Origin: Methylobacterium sp. NMS14P
GTDB lineage: Bacteria; Pseudomonadota; Alphaproteobacteria; Rhizobiales; Beijerinckiaceae
DNA: 64,000 bases
Assembly: GCF_028583545.1 (NCBI RefSeq)
Contig: NZ_CP087106.1
Span: 1,178,001 to 1,242,000, forward strand
Direction of reading: 5' to 3'
The position numbers and the translations under genes are program-made. This document shows, piece by piece, positions 16,580 through 25,018 of this stretch (its first letter is position 1; every line of letters begins with the position of its first letter). The notes beneath the pieces were generated by a model. It saw only the letters and a list, made by a program, of their open reading frames with translations. It made no database searches and had not been told where the DNA came from.

Positions 16580-17899
16580 TCACCCGTCCAGGAAGCCCCG
16601 CTGCCGGGCCCGGTAGCCGCCGATCGCCGTGACGCACACGAACGACACGCCGGCCAGCGCCGTGCCGAACACCGCGATCGGCCACCAGTGGCCCTGGAAG
16701 CGCTCGGCCAGCACGGTGCCAACGATCGGCGTCAGGCCGCCCGCGAGCGCCCCGCAGAACTGGTAGGCGATGGAGATCGCCGTGTAGCGCACCCGCGTCG
16801 GGAAGGCGCCCGCGAGGTAGCCGGCGATCACCGCGTAGAACGTGGCGCTGCCGATCACGTTGAGGGCGAGGCCGAGCACGATCAGGGGCACCGACTTGGT
16901 CTCGACCAGCCAGAACAGCGGGTAGGGGGCCAGCATCGCCCAGACCAGCGTCCCCTGGAGGAACAGCCGCTCGTTGCGGATCACCTCCGCGATCCGGGCG
17001 CCGACCGGGGTCATCATCAGCTGGACCACGGCGGCGATCAGCAGGGCGTCGAGGATCGTCGCCCGCGCGATGCCGAGATACTGCGTGGTGAACGCGATCA
17101 TGAAGGTGTTGAACAGGTAGACCGAGGCGATCGCGAAGGTGTTGGCCCCCGCCGCCAGCAGCACCGGCTTCAGGCAGGTCGTCAGCACCTCGCGCACCGG
17201 CGCCGGCGGCGGCCCGCCGGCGGCCCGGGCCCTCTCGAAGGCCGGCGATTCCGCGACGCCGAGGCGGATCGCGAGCCCCACGCCGAGCAGCAGGATGCTG
17301 ACGAGGAACGGCACCCGCCAGCCCCAGGTCAGGAAGCTCTCCTTGTCGAGGAGGCCCGCGAGCCGGAAGGCCAGCAGCGACAGGATCTGCCCGGCGGGGC
17401 TGCCGAGCTGCGCGAAGGAGGCGAAGAAGGTGTTGCGCCCGGCCGGCGCGTGCTCGGCGGCCATCAGCACCGCGCCGCCCCACTCGCCGCCGACCGCGAG
17501 CCCCTGGATGAGCCGCAGGACCACCAGCATCACCGGCGCCCAGATCCCGATCGACGCGTAGGTCGGCAGCAGGCCGATACCGGAGGTCGCGATGCCCATC
17601 ATCACGAGCGTCGCCACCAAGGCGCGCTTGCGCCCGAACCGGTCGCCGAGATGCCCGAAGATCAGGCCGCCCAGCGGCCGGGCCAGGAAGCCCACCGCGA
17701 AGGTGCCGAAGGCCGAGAGCGTCGCGATGTAGGGGGATTCGGTCGTGAAGAAGAGCGGCCCGAACACCAGGGCCGCCGCGGTGCCGTAGATGAAGAAATC
17801 GTACCACTCGATCGTGGTGCCCACGAAGGCCGCCAGCGCCGCGCGCGCCGACTGGTTCTGTCCGGGCCCGGTGGCCGGGGCTGCGGTCGTGACGGCCAT
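16580..17899 (-). CDS. MHS-family MFS metabolite:H+ symporter
   Basis: A 439-residue transporter of the metabolite:H+ symporter group (ShiA/KgtP/ProP-like). Signatures are FVGTTIEWYDFFIYGTAAAL in TM1 (residues about 25-44), RPLGGLIFGHLGDRFGRKRA after TM2-3 near 80, and LRLIQGLAVGGEWGGAVLM in TM4 near 128. About 12 membrane segments are apparent. Substrates of this group are organic acids and small zwitterions. It lies next to and in the same direction as an XRE-cupin regulator gene (119 bases away) that is divergent from an omega-aminotransferase, so an amino-acid or amine-related substrate is possible but inferred. Confidence 0.9.
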   Translation of the reverse strand: MAVTTAAPATGPGQNQSARAALAAFVGTTIEWYDFFIYGTAAALVFGPLFFTTESPYIATLSAFGTFAVGFLARPLGGLIFGHLGDRFGRKRALVATLVMMGIATSGIGLLPTYASIGIWAPVMLVVLRLIQGLAVGGEWGGAVLMAAEHAPAGRNTFFASFAQLGSPAGQILSLLAFRLAGLLDKESFLTWGWRVPFLVSILLLGVGLAIRLGVAESPAFERARAAGGPPPAPVREVLTTCLKPVLLAAGANTFAIASVYLFNTFMIAFTTQYLGIARATILDALLIAAVVQLMMTPVGARIAEVIRNERLFLQGTLVWAMLAPYPLFWLVETKSVPLIVLGLALNVIGSATFYAVIAGYLAGAFPTRVRYTAISIAYQFCGALAGGLTPIVGTVLAERFQGHWWPIAVFGTALAGVSFVCVTAIGGYRARQRGFLDG

Positions 17900-18017
17900 C
17901 GATCCTCGCGCGGCATTATGAATTCAAACGCCGCCCTGCATGCGCCAGTCTGCCGGCCGACCGCAACGCCCGCACGCGACAGGGCGGGCGTTTCATCCGC
18001 CGCAGCCCGGCTCCGCC

Positions 18018-18578
18018 TCAGAAGCTCGGCGGCGTGCAGGCGCTCACCACCTCGCACGGATTGGGACCGACGCAGCGGAACCGGTGGGGGCGGCGGCTGT
18101 CGAAGCTGTAGGCGTCGCCGGGGCCGAGGATCCGGCGCTCGGCGTCCACCGTCACCTCCAGGCGGCCGGAGAGCACGATGCCGCCCTCCTCGCCCTCGTG
18201 GGAGAGCGGCACCCGGCCCGTGTCGGCGCCCGGCTCGTAGCGCTCCTTGAGGATCTGGAGCTTGCGCCCGAACAGGCTGTCGCCGACCTGCTGGTACGAG
18301 ATTGCCCCCTTGGCGGCCCGGCGGCCGATCTCGGTCAGCTCCTCGGCGGCGAAGAACGCCTTGCGCTCCGGCTCCGGCTCCAGGGCGAAGAACTCGGCCA
18401 TGCCGATCGGCACCCCGTCGAGGATCCGCTTCAGGGCGCCCACCGAGGGATTCACCCGGTTGGCCTCGATCAGCGAGATCGCGGAATTGGTCACCCCGGC
18501 CCGCTTGGCCAGCGTCCGCTGCGACAGGCCGTGGCGCGCGCGCACGAAGCGCAGGCGCGCGCCGACATCGATGCTCAT
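18018..18578 (-). CDS. XRE-family regulator with C-terminal cupin domain (PuuR-like)
   Basis: A 186-residue regulator. The N-terminal helix-turn-helix spans about residues 8-62 (RFVRARHGLSQRTLAKRAGV then NSAISLIEANRVNPSVGALK), and the C-terminal cupin spans about 105-180 (HEGEEGGIVLSGRLEVTVD and GPGDAYSFDSRRPHRF). This architecture is that of PuuR, which controls putrescine use, and of related regulators of amine and amino-acid catabolism. It is divergent from an omega-amino-acid aminotransferase, and a perfect 17-bp palindrome stands 23 bases upstream of its ATG, a likely site for autoregulation and control of the neighbour. Confidence 0.92.
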   Translation of the reverse strand: MSIDVGARLRFVRARHGLSQRTLAKRAGVTNSAISLIEANRVNPSVGALKRILDGVPIGMAEFFALEPEPERKAFFAAEELTEIGRRAAKGAISYQQVGDSLFGRKLQILKERYEPGADTGRVPLSHEGEEGGIVLSGRLEVTVDAERRILGPGDAYSFDSRRPHRFRCVGPNPCEVVSACTPPSF

Positions 18579-18600
18579 CCGGCCGGACCCCGTTTCAGGT

Positions 18601-18617
18601 GTTGCGGATCCCGCAAC
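18601..18617. promoter_or_regulatory. candidate XRE operator, GTTGCGG-ATC-CCGCAAC
   Basis: A perfect inverted repeat with 7-bp arms and a 3-base centre lies in the 167-base divergent region between the XRE-cupin gene (start 18578) and the aminotransferase gene (start 18746). Its position, 22 bases from the regulator start codon, suits autorepression. Confidence 0.55.
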
Positions 18618-18745
18618 GGTGCCACCCGTGGCCCCGGTCCTGCAAGGGGTTGGCGGCGACCAGAAAAGGACTTGTTGCCCGATCGGCGAAGGTGTCCCCT
18701 GGTCCCGCCGCCCGATCCGCGCCGCCTGCCCCGGAGAACCGCCCC

Positions 18746-20080
18746 ATGACCGACCATCCGCTCCGCAACACGCCCGCGATGGACGCCTTCTGGATGCCGT
18801 TCACGGCCAACCGCCAGTTCAAGGCGGCGCCGCGCCTGCTCGTCTCGGCCGAGGGCATGCACTACACCGCCGATGACGGCCGCAAGATCCTCGACGGCTC
18901 CGCGGGCCTCTGGTGCGTCAACGCCGGCCACGGCCGCCGGGGCATCGCCGCCGCGGTGGAGCGCCAGCTCGCGACCCTCGACTTCGCCCCGACCTTTCAG
19001 ATGGGCCATCCCATCGCGTTCGAATTCGCCGAGCGCCTCGCGGAGATCGCCCCGGGCGGCCCCGACAAGCGCCTCGACCGGGTGTTCTTCACCAATTCCG
19101 GCTCGGAATCGGTCGACACCGCCCTCAAGATCGCGCTCGCCTACCAGCGGGCGATCGGGCAGGGGACCCGCACCCGGCTCATCGGGCGCGAGCGCGGCTA
19201 TCACGGCGTCGGCTTCGGCGGCCTGTCGGTCGGCGGCATCGTGTCGAACCGGCGGGTCTTCCCGCAGCTCAACGGCACCGACCACCTGCGCCACACCCAC
19301 GACCCGGCCCGCAACGCCTTCGTGAAGGGCCAGCCCGAGCACGGGGCGGAGCTCGCCGAGGATCTGGAGCGGCTGGTGGCGCTGCACGGGGCCGAGACCA
19401 TCGCGGCCTGCATCGTCGAGCCGGTGGCGGGCTCCACGGGCGTGCTGGTCCCGCCGAAGGGCTACTTGGAGCGCCTGCGCGAGATCTGCACCAAGCACGG
19501 CATCCTGCTGATCTTCGACGAGGTGATTTCCGGCTTCGGCCGCCTCGGCGCGCCCTTCGCCACCGACTTCTTCGGCGTCGTCCCCGACCTCGTGACCAGC
19601 GCCAAGGGCCTCACCAACGGCACGGTGCCGATGGGCGCGGTCTTCGCCAGCCGCGCGGTCCACGACGCGCTGATGCAGGGCCCGGACGGGATCGAGCTGT
19701 TCCACGGCTACACCTATTCCGGGCACCCGATCGCCTGCGCGGCCGGGATCGCGACGCTGGACATCTACCGGGAGGAGGGGCTCCTCACCCGCGTCGCCGA
19801 CATCGCCGACGACTGGGCGGCGGCGATGCACGACCTGCGCGGGCGCAAGAACGTCATCGACATCCGCACCATCGGACTCGTCGCCGGCATCGAGCTGGCG
19901 CCGCGTCCGGACGCGGTGGGCAAGCGCGCCTACGAGGTGTTCGTGGACTGCTTCGAGCGCGGCCTGCTGACCCGGGTGACCGGCGACATCATCGCGCTGT
20001 CGCCGCCGCTGATCATCGAGCGCGGCCAGATCGGCGAGATCGTCGACATCCTCGGGGCCGCGATCGACCGGGTCGCCTGA
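18746..20080 (+). CDS. omega-amino acid:pyruvate aminotransferase (class III PLP)
   Basis: A 444-residue class III aminotransferase. Features include the N-terminal DAFWMPFTANRQFKAAPR, typical of beta-alanine/omega-amino acid:pyruvate transaminases; the PLP phosphate-binding FFTNSGSESVDTALK near residue 112; RERGYHGVGFGG near 150; the DEVISGFGRLG motif near 257, where Asp contacts the PLP ring; and the Schiff-base lysine in LVTSAKGLTNGTVP near 286. It would move an omega-amino group from beta-alanine, GABA or diamines to pyruvate. The divergent PuuR-like gene suggests an inducible amine or amino-acid pathway. GGAG lies upstream of ATG 18746. A palindromic repeat follows the stop. Confidence 0.92.
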   Translation: MTDHPLRNTPAMDAFWMPFTANRQFKAAPRLLVSAEGMHYTADDGRKILDGSAGLWCVNAGHGRRGIAAAVERQLATLDFAPTFQMGHPIAFEFAERLAEIAPGGPDKRLDRVFFTNSGSESVDTALKIALAYQRAIGQGTRTRLIGRERGYHGVGFGGLSVGGIVSNRRVFPQLNGTDHLRHTHDPARNAFVKGQPEHGAELAEDLERLVALHGAETIAACIVEPVAGSTGVLVPPKGYLERLREICTKHGILLIFDEVISGFGRLGAPFATDFFGVVPDLVTSAKGLTNGTVPMGAVFASRAVHDALMQGPDGIELFHGYTYSGHPIACAAGIATLDIYREEGLLTRVADIADDWAAAMHDLRGRKNVIDIRTIGLVAGIELAPRPDAVGKRAYEVFVDCFERGLLTRVTGDIIALSPPLIIERGQIGEIVDILGAAIDRVA

Positions 20081-20088
20081 GGGCGCAC

Positions 20089-20180
20089 GTCTTTGCGAGC
20101 GAAGCGAAGCAATCCAGGGTAGCGCCACGCTTGCTGATGTCGCGCAGCCCTGGGTCGCTTCGCTGCGCTCGCGATGACGG
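20089..20180. repeat. 91-bp extragenic palindromic repeat, copy B
   Basis: GTCTTTGCGAGCGAAGCGAA at the left and TCGCTGCGCTCGCGATGACGG at the right form inverted arms around AATCCAGGG...CCCTGGGT. It begins 9 bases after the aminotransferase stop. It is the second of five copies in the window and is highly similar to copy A. Confidence 0.88.
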
Positions 20181-20307
20181 GAGAGGTCTCGCGATTACAC
20201 AACCCTTGCGCGCCGCACAGGCGTCCCCGCCGCCCGGCGGGGTTGTGACGACATCACCCGTGCCCATCTGCCCCGGACCCGGATTTGGGCCGGGCGCGAG
20301 GGTTTCC

Positions 20308-21369
20308 ATGTCGAACACCGCCCTGATCGTCGGCGCCAGCGGGATCGTCGGCAGCGCCACCGCGGCGCTGCTCCACCGGGAGGGCTGGACGGTCGCGGGC
20401 CTCGCCCGTCACCCGGTGCAGCAGGACGGCGTCGCGCCGGTGGCCGCCGACCTGCAGGATCCGGCCTCTCTGGAGAAGGCGCTGGCCGACCTCGCCCCGA
20501 GCCACGTCTTCCTGGCGACCTGGCAGCGGCGCCCGACTGAGGCGGAGATGATCCGCGTCAACCGGGCGATGATCGAGAACCTGCTCGACGCGCTCCGCCC
20601 GAAGAAGAGCGTCCGCCACGTCGCCCTGGTGACCGGGCTGAAGCACTATCTCGGCCCGTTCGAGGCCTACGGCAGAGGCACCCTGCCGCAGACGCCGTTC
20701 CGCGAGGACCAGGGCCGCCTCGACATCGAGAATTTCTACTACGCGCAGGAGGACGCCGTGTTCGCGGCCGCCGCGCGCGACGGCTTCACCTGGAGCGTCC
20801 ACCGCCCGCACACGATCATCGGCAAGGCGGTCGGCAACGCCATGAACATGGGCACGACGCTCGCCTGCTACGCCACCCTGTGCCGGGAGCTGGGGCGGCC
20901 CTTCATCTTCCCGGGTTCGGCCGCGCAGTGGAACGGCCTCACCGACATGACCGACGCGCGGCTCCTCGCCCGCCAGCTGCTCTGGGCGTCGACGGAGCCG
21001 AGGGCCGCCAACGAGGCGTTCAACGTCGTCGACGGCGACGTCTTCCGCTGGAGCTGGATGTGGGGCCGGATCGCCGCTTGGTTCGGGATCGAGGCGGTGC
21101 CGTTCGACGGCACGCACCGGCCCCTGGAGCCGCGGATGGCGCAGGATGGCCCGGCCTGGGCGGAGATCGCGCAGCGCTACGGGCTGGCCGAGCCGAACCT
21201 CGAGAAGCTCGCCTCGGCCTGGCACACGGATGCCGATCTCGGCCGGCCGATCGAGGTCGTCACCGACATGAGCAAGAGCCGCCGCCTCGGCTTCACGGCC
21301 TATCAGCCGACCGACGACGCGTTCTACGACCTGTTCGGCCAGCTCCGCGCGGACCGGCTGATCCCCTGA
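20308..21369 (+). CDS. PRISE-type SDR reductase (progesterone 5beta-reductase/iridoid synthase-like)
   Basis: A 353-residue atypical short-chain dehydrogenase. The N-terminus has the nucleotide-binding ALIVGASGIVGSATAALL. The distinguishing motifs are VTGLKHYLGPFEAYG near residue 110, whose lysine is the catalytic lysine of the PRISE group, and ENFYYAQEDAVF near 145 with its catalytic tyrosine, followed by SVHRPHTIIGKAVGNAMN. PRISE enzymes reduce activated enones using NADPH; they are best known from plant steroid and iridoid metabolism, and bacterial members are mostly uncharacterised. ATG 20308 is the first start in the conserved frame. The gene is flanked on both sides by copies of the same palindromic repeat. 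Confidence 0.88.
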   Translation: MSNTALIVGASGIVGSATAALLHREGWTVAGLARHPVQQDGVAPVAADLQDPASLEKALADLAPSHVFLATWQRRPTEAEMIRVNRAMIENLLDALRPKKSVRHVALVTGLKHYLGPFEAYGRGTLPQTPFREDQGRLDIENFYYAQEDAVFAAAARDGFTWSVHRPHTIIGKAVGNAMNMGTTLACYATLCRELGRPFIFPGSAAQWNGLTDMTDARLLARQLLWASTEPRAANEAFNVVDGDVFRWSWMWGRIAAWFGIEAVPFDGTHRPLEPRMAQDGPAWAEIAQRYGLAEPNLEKLASAWHTDADLGRPIEVVTDMSKSRRLGFTAYQPTDDAFYDLFGQLRADRLIP

Positions 21370-21382
21370 CGAAAGATCACGC

Positions 21383-21473
21383 CGTCATCACGAGCGTAGC
21401 GAAGTGATCCAGGGCAGCACCAGCTCGGCGGGCGTGGTGCTGCTGGATTGCTTCGCTTCGCTCGCAAGGACGG
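21383..21473. repeat. 91-bp extragenic palindromic repeat, copy C
   Basis: CGTCATCACGAGCGTAGCGA and TTCGCTTCGCTCGCAAGGACGG form the outer arms. The centre is a separate hairpin, GCAGCACCAGC...GTGGTGCTGC. It fills the gap between convergent genes (PRISE reductase and M20 peptidase). Confidence 0.88.
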
Positions 21474-21477
21474 CGGC

Positions 21478-22770
21478 TCACCCCGCCTTGCGCTCGGTCC
21501 CGCACCACTCGGCCACGAACAGCGCCATGGTGGTCGTGATCCGCTTCACCGAGGCGAGGCTCACGCGCTCGTCGAAGCCGTGGATGTTCTGGGAGGTCGG
21601 GCCGTAGCAGAGGGCCGGCACCCGGTCGTAGAGGGCGTGGACGCGGGTATCGAGGTAGCCCGCGGTCATGAAGCTCTGGAGCGGTGAGCCGATCGCCCGC
21701 TCGTGGGCGCGGCCGAGCACGGCCTCGGCCTCCGAGCCTTCCTCCAGCACGTAGCCCTCGGCGAAGAAGCCGTTGAAGACCACCCGCGGCGGGCTGTTGG
21801 CCAGGAACGGGTCGGTGCGGGAGAAGGACGCCACCGCGGCCTCGATCTCGGCGGCGGCCTGCGCGGCGGTCACGCCCGGGTAGAGCGCGACCCGGCAGTG
21901 GATCCGGCACCAGGCCGGGACCGAGGAGGCCCAGTCGCCGCCCTCGATCTTGCCGATGTTGAGGTTGATCGGGTGGTCCTCGGTCTCGAAATGCGGGTGC
22001 GCGGCCTTCTCGGCGTTCCAGCGGGCCTCGACGTCGCGCAGCGCGCCGATCACCCGGTAGGTGGCGTCGATGGCGTTGGCGCCCGCGCCCATCTCGCGGA
22101 CGTGGACCGGGACGCCCCGGACCTCGACGGTGAACCACAGCACGCCGGTATTGGCGCGCACGAGCTTTTCGTCCTCGGGCTCCGGGATCAGCACGGCGTC
22201 GGCGCGGTAGCCGCGCAGGTGGGTCATCAGGGCGCCGTTGCCGGTGGATTCCTCCTCGACCACCGACTGCACCGTCACGGCGGCCGCCGGCTGCAGGCCG
22301 AGGCGGGCGAGGGCGTCGAGGGCGAACAGGTTGGCGGCGTGCCCGGCCTTCATGTCACCGGCGCCGCGGCCGTACATCCAGTCGCCCTGGATCACAGGAT
22401 CGAAGGGCCGGTGGGTCCAGAGGTCGACGGGCCCCGGCGGCACGACGTCGACATGGGCCTGGAGGATCAGCGAGCGCCCGGTCTCCGTGCCGGGACGATG
22501 GTGGCAGACCACGATCGGCGCGTCCGAATGGTGCGCCTCGTCGATCTTCGAGCCGCCCGGATGGGCCGCGATGGCGTCCCGGTCCATGGCGAAGCGCTCG
22601 GTGGCGTAGCCGCGGGCGCGGAACTGGTCGAACACGTAGTCCTGGCAGGCATGCTCCTCCCCGCGCAAGGACGCGAACCGGACCAGCGCCTGCGTGTGGG
22701 CGACCTGATCGGCGAAGCCCTCCGCCACGGAGGCTTCGATCTCGGCGGCGAGGGTGGGGTCGAGGGCCAT
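21478..22770 (-). CDS. M20-family peptidase/deacylase (ArgE/DapE-like)
   Basis: A 430-residue zinc hydrolase. The metal and catalytic motifs are present in order: LILQAHVDVVPPG near residue 108 (metal His, catalytic Asp), YGRGAGDMKAGHAAN near 135 (bridging Asp), VVEEESTGNGA near 170 (catalytic Glu-Glu) and SQNIHGFDERVSL near the C-terminus (metal His). The group includes acetylornithine deacetylase, succinyl-diaminopimelate desuccinylase and several N-acyl-amino-acid hydrolases. Start ATG 22770 has GGAG upstream; the frame extends to 22827 without similarity. It is not in an operon with arginine or lysine genes, so the substrate is open. Confidence 0.9.
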   Translation of the reverse strand: MALDPTLAAEIEASVAEGFADQVAHTQALVRFASLRGEEHACQDYVFDQFRARGYATERFAMDRDAIAAHPGGSKIDEAHHSDAPIVVCHHRPGTETGRSLILQAHVDVVPPGPVDLWTHRPFDPVIQGDWMYGRGAGDMKAGHAANLFALDALARLGLQPAAAVTVQSVVEEESTGNGALMTHLRGYRADAVLIPEPEDEKLVRANTGVLWFTVEVRGVPVHVREMGAGANAIDATYRVIGALRDVEARWNAEKAAHPHFETEDHPINLNIGKIEGGDWASSVPAWCRIHCRVALYPGVTAAQAAAEIEAAVASFSRTDPFLANSPPRVVFNGFFAEGYVLEEGSEAEAVLGRAHERAIGSPLQSFMTAGYLDTRVHALYDRVPALCYGPTSQNIHGFDERVSLASVKRITTTMALFVAEWCGTERKAG

Positions 22771-22869
22771 GGGAACTCCGAACCGTCTGCGGCCGGGAGG
22801 AAGCGCCCGGGCCCGGGCCGCTGTCAACCGGCGGTTGCCGAGGGCACGGTCCGTGCCGGAATCGGGGCC

Positions 22870-23772
22870 CTACGGCGAATGCGACGGCGAGTCCGGGATG
22901 GCCGTCCGGACCTGCTCGGCGAACCGCGCGAAGGCCGCGCTCGGCCGGTCGTCGGCGCGGTGGACCAGCAGGGTCGGGGCGTAGCCGTCCCCGTCGGGCA
23001 CCGGGTGGATCGAGACGCGGCCGGCGCGGTGCGCCGGGTCCGCCACGGCCCGCGGAACCAGGGTCACGCCCAGGCCGGCCGCCACGCAGCCGAGGATGCC
23101 GTCGAGCGTGCCGAACTCCATGCGACGCACATGCACGAGGCCCTGACGGGCCAGGAAGTTGTCCAGGCGCCTCCGGTACGAGCAGCCGGCCCGGAACACG
23201 AGCACCTTCGCGTCGCGCGCCCGGGCCAGACGGTCGAGCAGCGCCGCGAGGTCGCCGACGGCCGGGTGCGCCACCAGCACCAGCTCCTCCGTGAAGACCG
23301 GGATCCCCACGAGGTCGGCCTGCGCGACCGGGCCGGCCACGAAGGCCCCCTCCAGGTTCCGGTCGAGGACCCGGGCGATCAGCTGCTCGGTCGGGCCGGT
23401 CTCCAGCTCAATGTCCACGTCCGGGTGGCGCGCGGCGAAGTCGGCGAGCGGGCCGGGCAAGCGCAGGGCCGCGGTCGTCTCCATGCCGCCGATCCGCAGC
23501 GGCCCGCGGGGCTCGCCCTCGGCCAGCAGGGCGTGCCGCGCCTCCGCGAGCAGCTGCCCGACCTGGAGCGCGTAGGGCAGGAGCCGCTCCCCGGCCCGGG
23601 TCAGCGTCACCCCGCGGCTGCCGCGGTGGAACAGCGGCACGCGCAGGGCCTGCTCCAGGGTGCGGATCCGGCCGGTGACGTTGGACTGGACGGTGTTGAG
23701 CCGCGCTGCCGCCCGCCCGATGCCGCCGGTCTCGGCCACCGCCGCGAAGAACATCAGGTCGGTGCTGTTCAT
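22870..23772 (-). CDS. LysR-family transcriptional regulator
   Basis: A 300-residue LysR regulator: N-terminal winged HTH (FFAAVAETGGIGRAAARLNT then QSNVTGRIRTLEQALRVPLF, residues about 8-50), then a periplasmic-binding-protein-like effector domain (RIGGMETTAALRLPGPLADF near 90). It is divergent from the nitronate monooxygenase gene, the usual arrangement for a LysR regulator and its target. A perfect 15-bp palindrome containing T-N11-A lies 22 bases upstream of its ATG. It resembles the LysR group with N-terminus DLMFFAAVAETG that often controls small catabolic or sulfur genes; the effector is unknown. Confidence 0.93.
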   Translation of the reverse strand: MNSTDLMFFAAVAETGGIGRAAARLNTVQSNVTGRIRTLEQALRVPLFHRGSRGVTLTRAGERLLPYALQVGQLLAEARHALLAEGEPRGPLRIGGMETTAALRLPGPLADFAARHPDVDIELETGPTEQLIARVLDRNLEGAFVAGPVAQADLVGIPVFTEELVLVAHPAVGDLAALLDRLARARDAKVLVFRAGCSYRRRLDNFLARQGLVHVRRMEFGTLDGILGCVAAGLGVTLVPRAVADPAHRAGRVSIHPVPDGDGYAPTLLVHRADDRPSAAFARFAEQVRTAIPDSPSHSP

Positions 23773-23793
23773 GCCATCTGCTTTTCCGATGCC

Positions 23794-23808
23794 TTCCTTC
23801 TGAAGGAA
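23794..23808. promoter_or_regulatory. candidate LysR operator TTCCTTC-T-GAAGGAA
   Basis: A perfect 15-bp palindrome (7-bp arms) containing the T-N11-A pattern of LysR sites. It lies between the LysR start (23772) and the nitronate monooxygenase start (23897), with an A/T-rich stretch (ATTTTTT) right after it that is unusual for this genome and may mark a promoter. Confidence 0.6.
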
Positions 23809-23896
23809 TCATTTTTTCCGCAACACCCCGAGCGTTAAGCCCGGATGGGCGGCGCGCGCAACCGCGCGCGCGACACGCTCCGCCGGGAGGGGACGC

Positions 23897-24883
23897 ATGG
23901 CCTTGAAGACCAGACTCACCGACGCCTTCGGGCTGCGGCACCCGATCGTGCTGGCCCCCATGGACCCGGCCTCGGGGGGCGCCCTCGCGGCGGCGGTGAG
24001 CGCCGCCGGCGGCCTCGGCCTGATCGGCGGCGGCTACGGCGACCACGCGACGCTCGACCGGGAATTCGCCCGTGCGGGCAATCAGCGGGTCGGCTGCGGC
24101 TTCATCACGTGGTCGATGGCCCGGGACCCGTCGCTCCTCGACGCGGCGCTCGCCCGGTCGCCGGCTGCCCTGATGCTCTCCTTCGCGGATCCCGCGCCCT
24201 TCGCGGACCGGATCCGCGCCGCCGGCGTGCCGCTGATCTGCCAGGTGCACACCCTGGCGCATGCGAGGCGTGCCCTGGAGGTCGGCGCGGCCGTGGTGGT
24301 GGCGCAGGGGACGGAGGCCGGCGGCCACGGCCTCACCGCCCGCGGCACCGTGGCGTTCGTGCCCGCGGTCGCCGACCTGATCGCCCGCGAGCGCCCCGAG
24401 ACGCTGCTCCTCGCGGCGGGCGGCATCGCGGACGGGCGCGGTCTCGCCGCCGCCCTTGCGCTGGGGGCCGACGGTGTCCTGATGGGGACGCGGTTCTGGG
24501 CCACCCGGGAGGCGCTGATCCACCCGGCCGCGAAGCAGCGGGTTCTCGCCGCCACCGGCGACGACACGGTCCGCACCCAGGTCTACGACATCGCCCGCCA
24601 GCGGGCCTGGCCGGCGCCCTATACCGGGCGGCTCCTGCGCAACGCCTTCATCGAGACGTGGCACGGCCGCGAGGACGCACTGCGCGCGGCCTCGGCCGAG
24701 CGCCGCCGGGACGTGGAGGATGCCGACGCGGCGGGCGACTACGACGTCGCCAACGTCACGGTCGGCGAGGCGGTCGGGCTGATCGCCGACCTGCCGGGCG
24801 CCGGCGACCTGGTCCTGCGCATCGCCGAGGAGGCCGAGGCCGCGATCCGCCGGATCTCCGGCATGGCCGCGGCGGCGCCGTGA
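23897..24883 (+). CDS. nitronate monooxygenase (2-nitropropane dioxygenase family)
   Basis: A 328-residue FMN-dependent TIM-barrel enzyme. Recognisable are the N-terminal HPIVLAPMDPASGG, GGLGLIGGGYGD near residue 40, VVVAQGTEAGGHG near 140 (family histidine and phosphate-binding loop) and LLAAGGIADGRGLAAALALGADGVLMGTRF (two blocks near 175-195). Family members oxidise alkyl nitronates, including propionate 3-nitronate, to the carbonyl plus nitrite, with a role in detoxification. It is divergent from a LysR gene with a clear palindrome between them, so probably induced by its substrate. An 11-base tandem duplication (GTGAGGGCGCC) overlaps the stop codon. Confidence 0.9.
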   Translation: MALKTRLTDAFGLRHPIVLAPMDPASGGALAAAVSAAGGLGLIGGGYGDHATLDREFARAGNQRVGCGFITWSMARDPSLLDAALARSPAALMLSFADPAPFADRIRAAGVPLICQVHTLAHARRALEVGAAVVVAQGTEAGGHGLTARGTVAFVPAVADLIARERPETLLLAAGGIADGRGLAAALALGADGVLMGTRFWATREALIHPAAKQRVLAATGDDTVRTQVYDIARQRAWPAPYTGRLLRNAFIETWHGREDALRAASAERRRDVEDADAAGDYDVANVTVGEAVGLIADLPGAGDLVLRIAEEAEAAIRRISGMAAAAP

Positions 24884-25018
24884 GGGCGCCGTGAGGGCGC
24901 TCAGCAAAGCGTGACTACGCAGCGGCACGGCGGCCCGGAACCTCGGTGTTGCCGACGGTTTTAGCGAGACGGCAAACCGCCGCGGTTTCTCGCGGCGCGT
25001 GCCGGGTCGGAGTCGCTC

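Noticed and set aside
24880..24902. Tandem GTGAGGGCGCC at the end of nitronate monooxygenase
   Set aside because: A simple 11-base duplication over the stop codon with no effect on the protein; not a feature on its own.
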